Of a DNA stretch of 64,000 nucleotides, positions 35,474-43,443 are shown in pieces. This stretch comes from an uncultured Bacteroidales bacterium (GTDB lineage: Bacteria > Bacteroidota > Bacteroidia > Bacteroidales > WCHB1-69). Position 1 is the stretch's first letter; each line of letters begins with the position of its first letter. The notes below the pieces were generated by a model. That model was not told the DNA's origin. It saw only the letters and a list, made by a program, of their open reading frames with translations, and searched no databases. The translations under genes and the position numbers were made by a program. The stretch covers positions 24,332-88,331 of the forward strand of contig ONAB01000012.1 of assembly GCA_900315705.1 (NCBI GenBank), written 5' to 3'.

Positions 35474-35672
35474 TAACAGCGCCATCCAGGCCCAGTGCAT
35501 CGCACAGGCCAAACAGGCCCGCTACAAGGCAGGGAAAGAGGAATTACGCGTTATTATTTTCCATTAGGATATCCCAACAGAGCCTCCACACAATGTAGAG
35601 CCGCCACATCGCAACGTAGAGTAGAGCCGCCACAATGTGACGGCTCTACGGAGGAATTGCAACATCGCGACG
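35473..35672 (+). pseudogene. Displaced 3' end of a tonB-like gene
   Basis: 200 bases about 98% identical (four differences) to 36623-36822. It encodes the last 31 residues (from SNSAIQAQC to VIIFH) of the GC-rich TonB-type C-terminus, the stop, and the downstream REP region. No start or upstream frame is attached. Confidence 0.85.
35621..35649. repeat. REP palindrome
   Basis: Same 29-base GTAGAGCCGCCACA/TGTGACGGCTCTAC palindrome. A half-copy (GTAGAGCCGCCACATCGC) precedes it at 35595. Confidence 0.85.
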
Positions 35673-35756
35673 ACTCTACCACATTCAGCCTTAATGAGAC
35701 GTTTTGCACGAAGATCTGTTAACAGGATACAAGATATATGCATAAAGAAAAAAACG

Positions 35757-35764
35757 TATATTTG
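35757..35764 (+). promoter_or_regulatory. -7 box of the chimeric secreted gene
   Basis: TATATTTG followed by CGGC, 30 bases before the ATG at 35794. Confidence 0.6.
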
Positions 35765-35793
35765 CGGCTCAAAACTCCAAATACACATTCAAG

Positions 35794-36717
35794 ATGAAAC
35801 ATTATCTTAGTCTTTTGGTTTTCATTTTTATTGTTTGGGATTGTTTCCCCCAACTGAACGTTATTGACTCAAAAGCCACAACACCCAAAGCAACAACAAG
35901 CCAATCCCAAATCATATCGGTAAAACTCCCTTTCACCGCATTTGAAGGCAACAACAATCTTGTAGACAACTATCTATGCTACAACGGAGAGCAGTATTAT
36001 ATTTTAGCAAAGAAAACCAGCAGTCCATCTGTCAAGAATGTTTCTTTTGTATTAGGAACAACTAAAGAATCTTCTATTAAAACGCTCCGTGATTTACAAG
36101 ATTGGATGTCTAATAATTCTATAAAAACTTCCATTACGGTAAATATGGGAGGGAAAAAGCACACTATAACTAAAACAGATGAAGATATCTTATCCTTTAC
36201 CTCACCCGACAATACTGTCAACTGGATGTTAGATAGCCATCAAATCACAAAAAGTATCAACCACTTGTCCAGCAATGGGTTCTCCAATACAGATCCATCC
36301 GGTATGTATAAAGGCCGCAGCGGTGCAGGCTCTGGCGGTGGTTCCGGAAGTGGCATCGGCTCCGGCACAGGTCATGGTATAGGTTATGGTACAGGCAGTG
36401 GCTCGGGCAGCGGTTCCGGCTATGGCTCTGGCATCGGTCCTGGCGAGGGCAGTGGTTCTGGCGGCGGCATCGACTACGGCACCGGCTCCCGCGGGATGAT
36501 CAACAACATCAACACCACCGTCAACGAAGAGGGACAGGTCTGTGTGGAGGTGCACGTCACCGCCGAGGGCAACGTCATCAGCGCCCGCGTCATCAACACC
36601 GCCAAATTCAAGACCACCATCTCTAACAGCGCCATCCAGGCCCAGTGCATCGCACAGGCCAAACAGGCCCGCTACAAGGCTGGGAAAGAGGAATTGCGCG
36701 TTATTATTTTCCATTAG
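35794..36717 (+). CDS. Chimeric secreted protein with TonB-type Gly-rich and C-terminal domain
   Basis: 307 residues. Signal peptide (about 1-20), an AT-rich domain of unknown family (about 21-165, no cysteine pair or known motif), then from GMYKGRSG (about 169) a GC-rich Gly/Ser block (to about 230) and a TonB-like C-terminal domain. The second half parallels the TonB gene upstream (MYKGRgGtGSGGGSGSGIGS). It lacks the N-terminal anchor of TonB, so it is probably exported free into the periplasm. Base composition changes abruptly at the fusion point near 36300. Function unknown. Confidence 0.65.
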   Translation: MKHYLSLLVFIFIVWDCFPQLNVIDSKATTPKATTSQSQIISVKLPFTAFEGNNNLVDNYLCYNGEQYYILAKKTSSPSVKNVSFVLGTTKESSIKTLRDLQDWMSNNSIKTSITVNMGGKKHTITKTDEDILSFTSPDNTVNWMLDSHQITKSINHLSSNGFSNTDPSGMYKGRSGAGSGGGSGSGIGSGTGHGIGYGTGSGSGSGSGYGSGIGPGEGSGSGGGIDYGTGSRGMINNINTTVNEEGQVCVEVHVTAEGNVISARVINTAKFKTTISNSAIQAQCIAQAKQARYKAGKEELRVIIFH

Positions 36718-36770
36718 GATATCCCAACAGAGCCGCCACACAATGTAGAGCCGCCACATCGCAACGTAGA

Positions 36771-36799
36771 GTAGAGCCGCCACAATGTGACGGCTCTAC
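36771..36799. repeat. REP palindrome at the 3' side of the transposase
   Basis: 29-base GTAG-headed palindrome identical to 35621-35649, 27 bases beyond the transposase stop. Confidence 0.85.
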
Positions 36800-36825
36800 G
36801 GAGGAATTGCAACATCGCAACGAAC

Positions 36826-37500
36826 TTACACGGGATTTTCATCAGAATCAATTCCCCATTTCGCCACATTATCATCAATATATTGTACTATATTTTTCAT
36901 CTCCTCCTGATTCCGTATAATTCTATCATAGAAACGAGTTTGCCAAGCAAATGTGATTGAATTCAAATTTGCGAAGCGAGTAACGGCATATTTGAATCTC
37001 GAAATAATGTGGGATAGTCTTCCACAACGTCTGGCAACAACACGCATTTTTGTATCACCTTGACATTGTGGCACAGTAGAGCCGTCACATTGTGGCGGCT
37101 CCACAAAAGAATCGTCACATTGTGGCGGCTCCACAGAAGAATCGTCACATTGTGGCGGCTCCACAGAAGAATCGTCACATTGTGGCGGTTCTTCTGTGGA
37201 TGACAATATTTCCGAGGCTTCCTTTATCTCATCAACTATCACAACCAAATGTATGTGATCTGGCATAACAACATATACCGGCACAAACACACCATTATGC
37301 AACGATTCAATTTGTCCTATACAGGTACTAGCATATTCCCCTACAACCGAAAGATGCATTTCTCCATCAGTTATTTCTCCAAAATAATGCTCCCTCCCAT
37401 TCGTACATATGGTAATGAAATACCTTCCAGTATTGTAATTGTGCCAACGAGCACGAACAGTGGCTATTCTGTATTTATTTAAAAATCTGTCCTCTGACAT
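36826..37500 (-). CDS. REP-associated tyrosine transposase (Y1/IS200-like, RAYT)
   Basis: 224 residues. Y1 HUH endonuclease fold: RWHNYNTGRYFITICTNGR at the start, the metal-binding HUH motif in MPDHIHLVV (about 80-88), and the likely catalytic tyrosine in ISRFKYAVTRF (about 168-178). RAYTs are domesticated single-copy relatives of IS200 that act on REP palindromes. Between HUH and the tyrosine the protein has four 10-residue repeats (VEPPQCDDSS) encoded by a REP array. The gene is flanked by REPs on both sides. Confidence 0.85.
   Translation of the reverse strand: MSEDRFLNKYRIATVRARWHNYNTGRYFITICTNGREHYFGEITDGEMHLSVVGEYASTCIGQIESLHNGVFVPVYVVMPDHIHLVVIVDEIKEASEILSSTEEPPQCDDSSVEPPQCDDSSVEPPQCDDSFVEPPQCDGSTVPQCQGDTKMRVVARRCGRLSHIISRFKYAVTRFANLNSITFAWQTRFYDRIIRNQEEMKNIVQYIDDNVAKWGIDSDENPV
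37076..37199. repeat. REP tandem array inside the transposase gene
   Basis: Four 30-bp units, the first beginning GTAGAGCCGTCACATTGTGG and later ones AGAATCGTCACATTGTGG, in frame with the transposase. Ends in CTTCTGTGG. Confidence 0.9.
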
Positions 37501-37594
37501 ATCATTCTTATTTAATTGTTATCTTTTTGCAAAAATACAATTATTATAAATACAACACAAACATAGCCGTCAAATAATATAGGACCACCACACA

Positions 37595-37713
37595 GTAGAG
37601 CCGTCACATTGTGGCGGCTCGATAGAAAAATCGTCACATTGTGGCGGCTCGATAGAAAAATCGTCACATTGTGGCGGTTCCACAAAAGAATCGTCACATT
37701 GTGGCGGCTCTAC
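37595..37713. repeat. REP tandem array upstream of the transposase
   Basis: Four 30-bp units (core TCGTCACATTGTGGCGGCTC), beginning GTAGAG and ending CTCTAC, so the ends are inverted. It lies in the 238-base gap between the transposase and DUF4159 genes. The rest of that gap is AT-rich. Confidence 0.9.
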
Positions 37714-37738
37714 TTATTAATACCGAAAGAATTAATTA

Positions 37739-38386
37739 TTAATTGGTGAAAACATACTGCAGGATGTTCGCACCCATCTGAAGCGCCTTGGTACGGGTGG
37801 CTTCCGAATCCTTGTGAACCACAAAGTCCTCCCAGCCGTCACCCAGGTCGCACTCGTATGTGAAGAGGAAAACCATCCGCCCTTCATAGAACAGGGCAAA
37901 AGCTTGCGGCGGCTTGTTGTCGTGCTCGTGAATCTTGGGCAGACCGTTCGGAAAATTGTATTTCTGATGGAAGATAGGATGATTGAACGGCAGCTCCACC
38001 AACTCCAGTTCAGGAAAGACCTTTTTCATCTCGCGACGGATAAAGTCGGAGAGGCCATAGTTATCGTCGGCGTGCAGGAAACCGCCTGAAATCAAGTACA
38101 TCCGCAGGTTATATGCTTCCGCTTCGGTGAAGAGCACGTTGCCGTGGCCCGTCATATGTACAAAGGGATACTGGAACAGGTCGGCACTGCCCACCTCCAC
38201 CGTGGCCGGCTTGGGGTCGAGCGACATCCCCAGGTTGGCATTGCAAAACTTGATCAGGTTGGGCAGCGACGTAGGGTTCGCATACCAGTCACCCCCGCCG
38301 TTGTACTTCAGCAAGGCAATCTTCTGCGCCGGCGCCACCATCGCAACCGCGATTATGAGTAATGTCAATATGATTCTTTTCATCAA
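37739..38386 (-). CDS. DUF4159 domain protein, exported
   Basis: 215 residues: signal peptide (about 1-20), then the DUF4159 domain with YNGGGDWYANPTSLPNL, HMTGHGN and GGFLHADDNYG, an N-terminal glutamine-amidotransferase-like fold of unknown activity. In Bacteroidota it usually accompanies VWA/Bat-type membrane proteins, as here: the VWA gene lies 32 bases upstream. No enzyme activity is established. Confidence 0.85.
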   Translation of the reverse strand: MMKRIILTLLIIAVAMVAPAQKIALLKYNGGGDWYANPTSLPNLIKFCNANLGMSLDPKPATVEVGSADLFQYPFVHMTGHGNVLFTEAEAYNLRMYLISGGFLHADDNYGLSDFIRREMKKVFPELELVELPFNHPIFHQKYNFPNGLPKIHEHDNKPPQAFALFYEGRMVFLFTYECDLGDGWEDFVVHKDSEATRTKALQMGANILQYVFTN

Positions 38387-38417
38387 TTCTCCATTCTTAA
38401 TTCTTAATTCTCAATTC
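38383..38417. repeat. Heptanucleotide array (TTAATTC type)
   Basis: Five consecutive units TCAATTC, TCCATTC, TTAATTC, TTAATTC, TCAATTC in the short gap between the DUF4159 start and the VWA stop. Complement of the family at 14663. Confidence 0.75.
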
Positions 38418-38418
38418 T

Positions 38419-40515
38419 CTAATACCCTCCGTTCCACTTCCTCAAAAACCACTCAATGCCGAGCAGCAGCACGATGGCGGCAAGGTACCACGGCGAGTTG
38501 AGCATCATTGCATATTTCTTCTGATAGGAAGCTATCGGTTTAATATTGTCGTTTTTCTGAATGGCCTTGGCCACATCGGCGATGTGATCTTTGTCGAAAT
38601 ACTGGCCGCCAGTCACCTTGGCCATACTCTTGAGCAGGTCGTGGTCGGCCACGAGGTTGGCGGTTTCCAGCATCACAGCCTGCACGGCAAAGCGGCCGCT
38701 CTTCTCGAAGCGCTGCTTGCCCACCTGCGTGGTGGCGGTCCAGGTATAGTTGCCCAACGGCAGCTCGCCCATATTGAGGTAATAGCTGTTGTTCTGCTTG
38801 GAGAACTGCGCCTCGTAGGTCGTGTCGCCACCACCTTTGAGCACCATCTTGATGTCAGGTTCGTTGATCAGCTCATAGCTTTCATTATACAGCTCGGCGC
38901 TGAACTCCACCGGAGCATTCTCGGCAAAAACACCCTCGTGCTGCACGCGGAAGCGACTCTTGTCGCCCTTGGCGGCCAGATAAAGAACCGTTTTGCCCAC
39001 AAGTTCATTGAAAGCGTCGTGGTTCTCGGCGTGCATAAAGTTGTAGATTTTCCACGACCAGAGGCCCGTACCGGTAATCACGCCTGTGCGGGTACCGTTC
39101 TGCTCGTTGAAGACCACCAAGGGATATTTGGTGTCCACACCACTGACCTTCTGGTACAAGAAGATGTTGGCGGCCACGCTGGTCTTGTAACTGGCAAACG
39201 GCGTCTGGACCGGCGAATACAGGGGCAGCATCCGCCGCGCCTCTTCCGAGAAGGTGAAGGAGGTGAAGTTATCATTGTACAACGGCGTGGCGTTGTTGGT
39301 CATCGCCTTGGTCTGGTTGATGGTCACGCCCGTGTTCTGGGCATTGAAGGCCGACAGGTTGGTCTGCTGGCCCACAATATACAGGGCGGAGGTGCCGCTC
39401 TGCCGGATCTGCGACAGCAGGCTGGAAGCGGAGTTGGCGGCAGAGGGCAGCTGGTGCAGTATCACCAGACTGTAGTCGGAGGGATTGCCCCGGAATTCGG
39501 AGACGGGAAACACCTCCACATCGTAGTTGTCGGTACCTTCGAGGGCCTCGCGCAGGGCTGCCACATCGGGATGCGGCGAGTTATAGACAATGGCCACCTT
39601 GTCGCGAGATTCGACAACCTCCACGAAGAAGGCGCTATGGTTGTTCTTGTGCGTCACCTCACCGTCCAGTTCCGTGAGGTCCACGCGATAATGGTGCACT
39701 CCCTTGCTTTTGGCCTCCACGCTGAACTTCACCGTCTCAAAATAGCGGTTACCACTAAGGGTGAGCTGCTTGCGGTAAATTTCCGTTTCTCCCTCCTTGA
39801 CCGTCAGCTCGGCCTGCTTGCCCGACAGCTTGTAGGCTACCACCTTGACTTCCACAGGGAAGAAGTTGCCCTTGAGGGTCTGCCGGTTGTGGAGGATATC
39901 TGAAATGAAGAGGTCGGTGGCCAACTCGGAGCTGCCAAGCCCGACCGCATAGACGGGACAACCGGCCTTTTCGGCTTTGTAATATGGACTGGCACCCGTG
40001 TTGAAAATGCCGTCGGTGAGCATCACCACGGCCCCCACATTCTGGTTGGCATAGAGCATATCCACCTGGTCGAACAGGGAGGAGAGGTTGGTAGATTTGT
40101 CGGAAAAATCTATATCGAGGGTCTCCTTGTCTCCGATCAGGTGGTCTTCGTCGCCCACAAGATAGGTTTTCACCACGTAGGAGTCGCCCAACTCAGAAAT
40201 CAGCTTGGCCACCTGGCCGGGATACTCCTTGGCATAGAAGGCGGAATCCTTGTTGGATTTCACAGACTCGCTGTTGTCGATGGCCACCAGCACGATGGGT
40301 TTGTCGGTCTGCTTCACCGTGAGTTTCACCATCGGGGCAAGCAGCAGGAAGGCGATCAGGGCCACGGCCAGACCGCGCAGCGACGCCATCGCGATGCGCA
40401 TCGGCTTCTCAAAGATGACGTTGTTGTTCTTGTAGTAGAGATACAAGGCATACCCCACGCCCAGCAAAAGGGCGAAAATGACAAGCCAAAGGGGATATTG
40501 TGTCAGCAGTTTCAT
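38419..40515 (-). CDS. VWA-domain inner-membrane protein (Bat-like)
   Basis: 698 residues. Two N-terminal membrane helices (about 10-28 and 46-62), a von Willebrand A domain with the MIDAS DxSxS at 80-84 (AIDNSES) and VVMLTDG, a long periplasmic region with CARDB-like strands, and a final membrane helix (about 675-692). Bat-type proteins are tied to aerotolerance or envelope stress in Bacteroides, but the function is not proven. It sits between trpS (12 bases) and DUF4159 in one unit. Confidence 0.8.
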   Translation of the reverse strand: MKLLTQYPLWLVIFALLLGVGYALYLYYKNNNVIFEKPMRIAMASLRGLAVALIAFLLLAPMVKLTVKQTDKPIVLVAIDNSESVKSNKDSAFYAKEYPGQVAKLISELGDSYVVKTYLVGDEDHLIGDKETLDIDFSDKSTNLSSLFDQVDMLYANQNVGAVVMLTDGIFNTGASPYYKAEKAGCPVYAVGLGSSELATDLFISDILHNRQTLKGNFFPVEVKVVAYKLSGKQAELTVKEGETEIYRKQLTLSGNRYFETVKFSVEAKSKGVHHYRVDLTELDGEVTHKNNHSAFFVEVVESRDKVAIVYNSPHPDVAALREALEGTDNYDVEVFPVSEFRGNPSDYSLVILHQLPSAANSASSLLSQIRQSGTSALYIVGQQTNLSAFNAQNTGVTINQTKAMTNNATPLYNDNFTSFTFSEEARRMLPLYSPVQTPFASYKTSVAANIFLYQKVSGVDTKYPLVVFNEQNGTRTGVITGTGLWSWKIYNFMHAENHDAFNELVGKTVLYLAAKGDKSRFRVQHEGVFAENAPVEFSAELYNESYELINEPDIKMVLKGGGDTTYEAQFSKQNNSYYLNMGELPLGNYTWTATTQVGKQRFEKSGRFAVQAVMLETANLVADHDLLKSMAKVTGGQYFDKDHIADVAKAIQKNDNIKPIASYQKKYAMMLNSPWYLAAIVLLLGIEWFLRKWNGGY

Positions 40516-40527
40516 ACAAACTGAGGA

Positions 40528-41523
40528 CTAAAGGGCTTTGAAACCAATAATCTCGCGCACATCGCGCACCGTTTTGGAGGCACTTTCGCGGGCCTTCTCG
40601 GCACCCTCGCGCGCCACCTTGCTGATATAGTCGCTCTTGGAGCGGAGTTCCAAAATACGCTCGTAAATAGGCTGCAGGAAGGCAATCATATCGTTGGCCA
40701 GCTGCTTTTTCATATCACCATAGCGGATTTGGCAGGCTTGGTACTGGTCCTCGAAATACTGTACGGTGTCAGGGGTGGAGACGGCCTTCATCAGCAAGAA
40801 GAGGTTCTCCACAGCCTGCGACTTGGGTTGTCCCGGCTCAGTGGGACCGCTGTCGGAGACAGCGCGCATCACCTTCTTGCGCACCACCTCAGGCGCGTCG
40901 GAGAGATAGATGCAAGAGGCCTCGTTATCGGACTTGGACATCTTGGTGGAGCCGTCCAGTCCCGGTATCTTGACCAGCTCGTTGCCGAAGTTGTAGGCCA
41001 CGGGCAGTTTGAAATACTCCTGCTGATAAATATGATTGAAGCGTTGCGCAAAGTCGCGGGTCATCTCGAGGTGCTGTTCCTGGTCCTTGCCCACGGGCAC
41101 CTTGTCGGCGCGGTGCAGGAGGATGTCAGCAGCCATCAGCACAGGGTAGTTGAGCAAGCCGGCGTTGACGTTATTGGGCTGGCGGCGCACCTTCTCCTTG
41201 AAGGAGGCCACACGCTGCAGCTCGCCCACATAGACGTTCATCGACAACAGGAGACTCAACTCGCACACTTGGGGCACATCACTCTGCACATAGATGGTGG
41301 CCTTCTCGGGGTCGAGACCGGCGGCGATGTAGTCGATGAGCACATTGCGCACATTCGTCTGCAGGTCAGACGGATGAGGATGCGTGGTCAACGAATGGTA
41401 ATCAGCGATGAAGAAGAAGCACTTGTTCTCGTTCTGCATCTTGATGAAGTTCCTCAAGGCACCGAAATAGTTGCCGAGGTGAAGGAAACCGGTGGGGCGA
41501 ATGCCGCTTGCTACAATATCCAT
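40528..41523 (-). CDS. trpS: Tryptophanyl-tRNA synthetase
   Basis: 331 residues, typical length. A class I synthetase charging tRNA-Trp. HIGH-type signature in TGFLHLGNY (11-19) and KMSKS in STKMSKSD (about 191-198). Starts at 41523 behind a -7 box and leads the unit trpS-VWA-DUF4159. Confidence 0.97.
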   Translation of the reverse strand: MDIVASGIRPTGFLHLGNYFGALRNFIKMQNENKCFFFIADYHSLTTHPHPSDLQTNVRNVLIDYIAAGLDPEKATIYVQSDVPQVCELSLLLSMNVYVGELQRVASFKEKVRRQPNNVNAGLLNYPVLMAADILLHRADKVPVGKDQEQHLEMTRDFAQRFNHIYQQEYFKLPVAYNFGNELVKIPGLDGSTKMSKSDNEASCIYLSDAPEVVRKKVMRAVSDSGPTEPGQPKSQAVENLFLLMKAVSTPDTVQYFEDQYQACQIRYGDMKKQLANDMIAFLQPIYERILELRSKSDYISKVAREGAEKARESASKTVRDVREIIGFKAL

Positions 41524-41543
41524 AGTTCAAAAATTCAAGGGTG

Positions 41544-41551
41544 CAAAAATA
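41544..41551 (-). promoter_or_regulatory. -7 box of trpS
   Basis: TATTTTTG on the minus strand, 20 bases before the trpS ATG at 41523. It is divergent from the DUF721 promoter 33 bases away. Confidence 0.55.
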
Positions 41552-41584
41552 CAAAAAATAGCGGAAGGAAACCGATTTTTTGTG

Positions 41585-41592
41585 TATGTTTG
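41585..41592 (+). promoter_or_regulatory. -7 box of the DUF721 gene
   Basis: TATGTTTG followed by CACTCC, 21 bases before the ATG at 41614. Confidence 0.6.
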
Positions 41593-41613
41593 CACTCCCC
41601 ATCACACAATGCT

Positions 41614-41904
41614 ATGGAATCTGGAAAAGAGTTGTTACTGAAAGACTTAATTTACAACTTCGTGAACAAAAACGGCAAGCAGCAGTTGTTCTCGGAGCGG
41701 GTAGTGATGCAGCGATGGCCCGAATATGTGGGCGAGATGTGCGCCCAACACTCCACGTGCGTCTCCTTCAAAAAGGGCGTGCTGAAGGTCAAGGTTACCA
41801 ACGCCGCGCTGCGCTTCGAGCTGGCGGGGCGCAAGTCGCTCATTATGGAGCGCATCAACGCAGACTACACCATTCCTGTGGTCAACAACATTATCTTCTG
41901 CTAA
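41614..41904 (+). CDS. DUF721 family protein (DciA-related)
   Basis: 96 residues from the ATG at 41614. It has the DUF721 pattern: an N-terminal helix, QRWPEYVGEMCAQHS, the KKGVLKVKVTNAALRFEL strand pair and a final INADYTIPVVNNIIF segment. DUF721 includes DciA, the helicase loader of many bacteria; short Bacteroidota members are less studied. The last 14 bases overlap the end of the convergent aroE gene. Confidence 0.85.
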   Translation: MESGKELLLKDLIYNFVNKNGKQQLFSERVVMQRWPEYVGEMCAQHSTCVSFKKGVLKVKVTNAALRFELAGRKSLIMERINADYTIPVVNNIIFC

Positions 41905-42637
41905 GGTTCCAAATTTCCCAGGCGGCATCGGCCTGCAGGTGCAGCATCGTCAACCCGTTTTGCGTCAATGCCCCGCGCTCACGCCCACGCTTCAAAAACA
42001 GCGTCTCTTCGGGATTGTACACCAGATCATAAAGGAAATTATGCTCCGACAACGCCTCGTAAGGCAAAGGCGGGCAAGTGTTTTCATCCGGACACATCCC
42101 GACCGGCGTGCAGTTGATGAGCCAAGGCCACTCTCTCAGCAGCGCAGGTGTAATCTCCCCGTAGCCCAGCTGCCCCTCCGACGGGTTTCGCGACACCATC
42201 TTGTACTCCACGCCCCATTGCCGCAGGACGTAGGTGACCGCGGCGGCGGCGCCACCCGTGCCCAGCACCAAAGCGCGACGCGGCAGAGGATGCCCTGCCA
42301 AGGAGCGGCGGAACCCTTCTACATCAGTGTTGTAACCGGCCAACCTCAGCTTTCCATCTTCGCGCCACACCCGAACAGTGTTCACCGCGCCCACAGCCTC
42401 GGCTTCCGGGTCCAATTCGTCCAACAACGGCATCACCGCCTGCTTGTATGGGATGGTCACATTCAAGCCCATAAGGTCAGGAACGGCATCCACAAACTCG
42501 CGGAAACCGTCCAACGAAGGAAGTTCAAACAGATTGTACCGGCAGTCAAAACGCCCAAGCGTGGCAAATTTCTCCTCAAAATAGCGTTGCGAGAAACTGT
42601 GCCCCAGTCTCTTCCCTATGAGTCCGTATTGTCTCAT
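41891..42637 (-). CDS. aroE: Shikimate dehydrogenase
   Basis: 248 residues. NADPH-dependent reduction of 3-dehydroshikimate in aromatic amino acid synthesis. Substrate site S14/S16 in GHSFSQ, catalytic K65 (TIPYK) and D105 (NTD), then the nucleotide-binding LGTGGAAAAV. Slightly shorter than E. coli AroE (272). Its start overlaps the stop of dedA by 3 bases (ATGA). Confidence 0.95.
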   Translation of the reverse strand: MRQYGLIGKRLGHSFSQRYFEEKFATLGRFDCRYNLFELPSLDGFREFVDAVPDLMGLNVTIPYKQAVMPLLDELDPEAEAVGAVNTVRVWREDGKLRLAGYNTDVEGFRRSLAGHPLPRRALVLGTGGAAAAVTYVLRQWGVEYKMVSRNPSEGQLGYGEITPALLREWPWLINCTPVGMCPDENTCPPLPYEALSEHNFLYDLVYNPEETLFLKRGRERGALTQNGLTMLHLQADAAWEIWNLSRR

Positions 42638-43425
42638 TCAGCCGGCGTCTCCGAATTGTCAGAAGAGGTGTCTTTCTTTGAGGCACGCGCACTACGCACA
42701 CCCTTCACTACCAAATAGGCGACAAAAGCAAAGCAAAGTCCCCACAGGAGGAATTTCAACTCGTGGTTATACTTGTCAATCAGGTCTTTCTGTCCGTGAG
42801 CCAGATAGCCGAGGAAGGCCAATATCGTGTTCCACAAGCCAGCGCCAAGGGCCGTGAAGAGGACAAACACCCCTATGTTCATCTTCGACAAACCGGCGGG
42901 GATGGATATCAGCTGGCGCACGGCGGGAATCAGGCGGCCGATAAGCGTGGAGCTTTTGCCATTGTCGATGAAATATTTCTCGGCCTTCTGCACCTTTTCA
43001 CCACTCAGCAACAGGAGATGTCCCACCTTGCTGTCGGCGAACCAATAGACGATAGGACGCCCCAGCACCAGGGCAAGCACATAGTTGATGATGGCACCTA
43101 TGAGCGCGCCCAGCGTGGCGAACAATATTACGAAGACAACATTCAGAAACTTGTAGTCGGTCTTATACAGCGCGGGATTGTCGCTGTTGCACGCCTGATA
43201 GGCAGCGGGCGGCACAATCACCTCGGAGGGGAAGGGAATGAACGAACTCTCCACCGCCATCAGCAGCGTAACCGTGCCGTAGTTCAAGTGCCCGTTGTAC
43301 CAATTAATGACCCTGTCGGTCAAAGACTCCTTTTCTTGCACGGCAAGGGTGTCTTGCGCAACAGTTTGGGCCATAATACTAAAAGAGAGGCAAGTGAGCA
43401 GCAGACAAACAATTGTTTTTTTCAT
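42634..43425 (-). CDS. DedA/VTT-domain inner-membrane protein
   Basis: 263 residues: an N-terminal signal or first helix, then four to five hydrophobic segments with the family's GALIGAIINYVLALVLGRP and GRLIPAVRQLISIPAGLSKM. DedA proteins are flippases for undecaprenyl phosphate or phospholipids, needed for envelope integrity. Translationally coupled to aroE; the preceding TPR gene ends 18 bases upstream. Confidence 0.9.
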   Translation of the reverse strand: MKKTIVCLLLTCLSFSIMAQTVAQDTLAVQEKESLTDRVINWYNGHLNYGTVTLLMAVESSFIPFPSEVIVPPAAYQACNSDNPALYKTDYKFLNVVFVILFATLGALIGAIINYVLALVLGRPIVYWFADSKVGHLLLLSGEKVQKAEKYFIDNGKSSTLIGRLIPAVRQLISIPAGLSKMNIGVFVLFTALGAGLWNTILAFLGYLAHGQKDLIDKYNHELKFLLWGLCFAFVAYLVVKGVRSARASKKDTSSDNSETPAE

Positions 43426-43443
43426 AAAGAGGGGAAATATCGG

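Noticed and set aside
37076-37713. Regularly repeated 30-bp units resembling a CRISPR array
   Set aside because: Units are contiguous with no unique spacers, are palindromic REP cores, and no cas gene is present.
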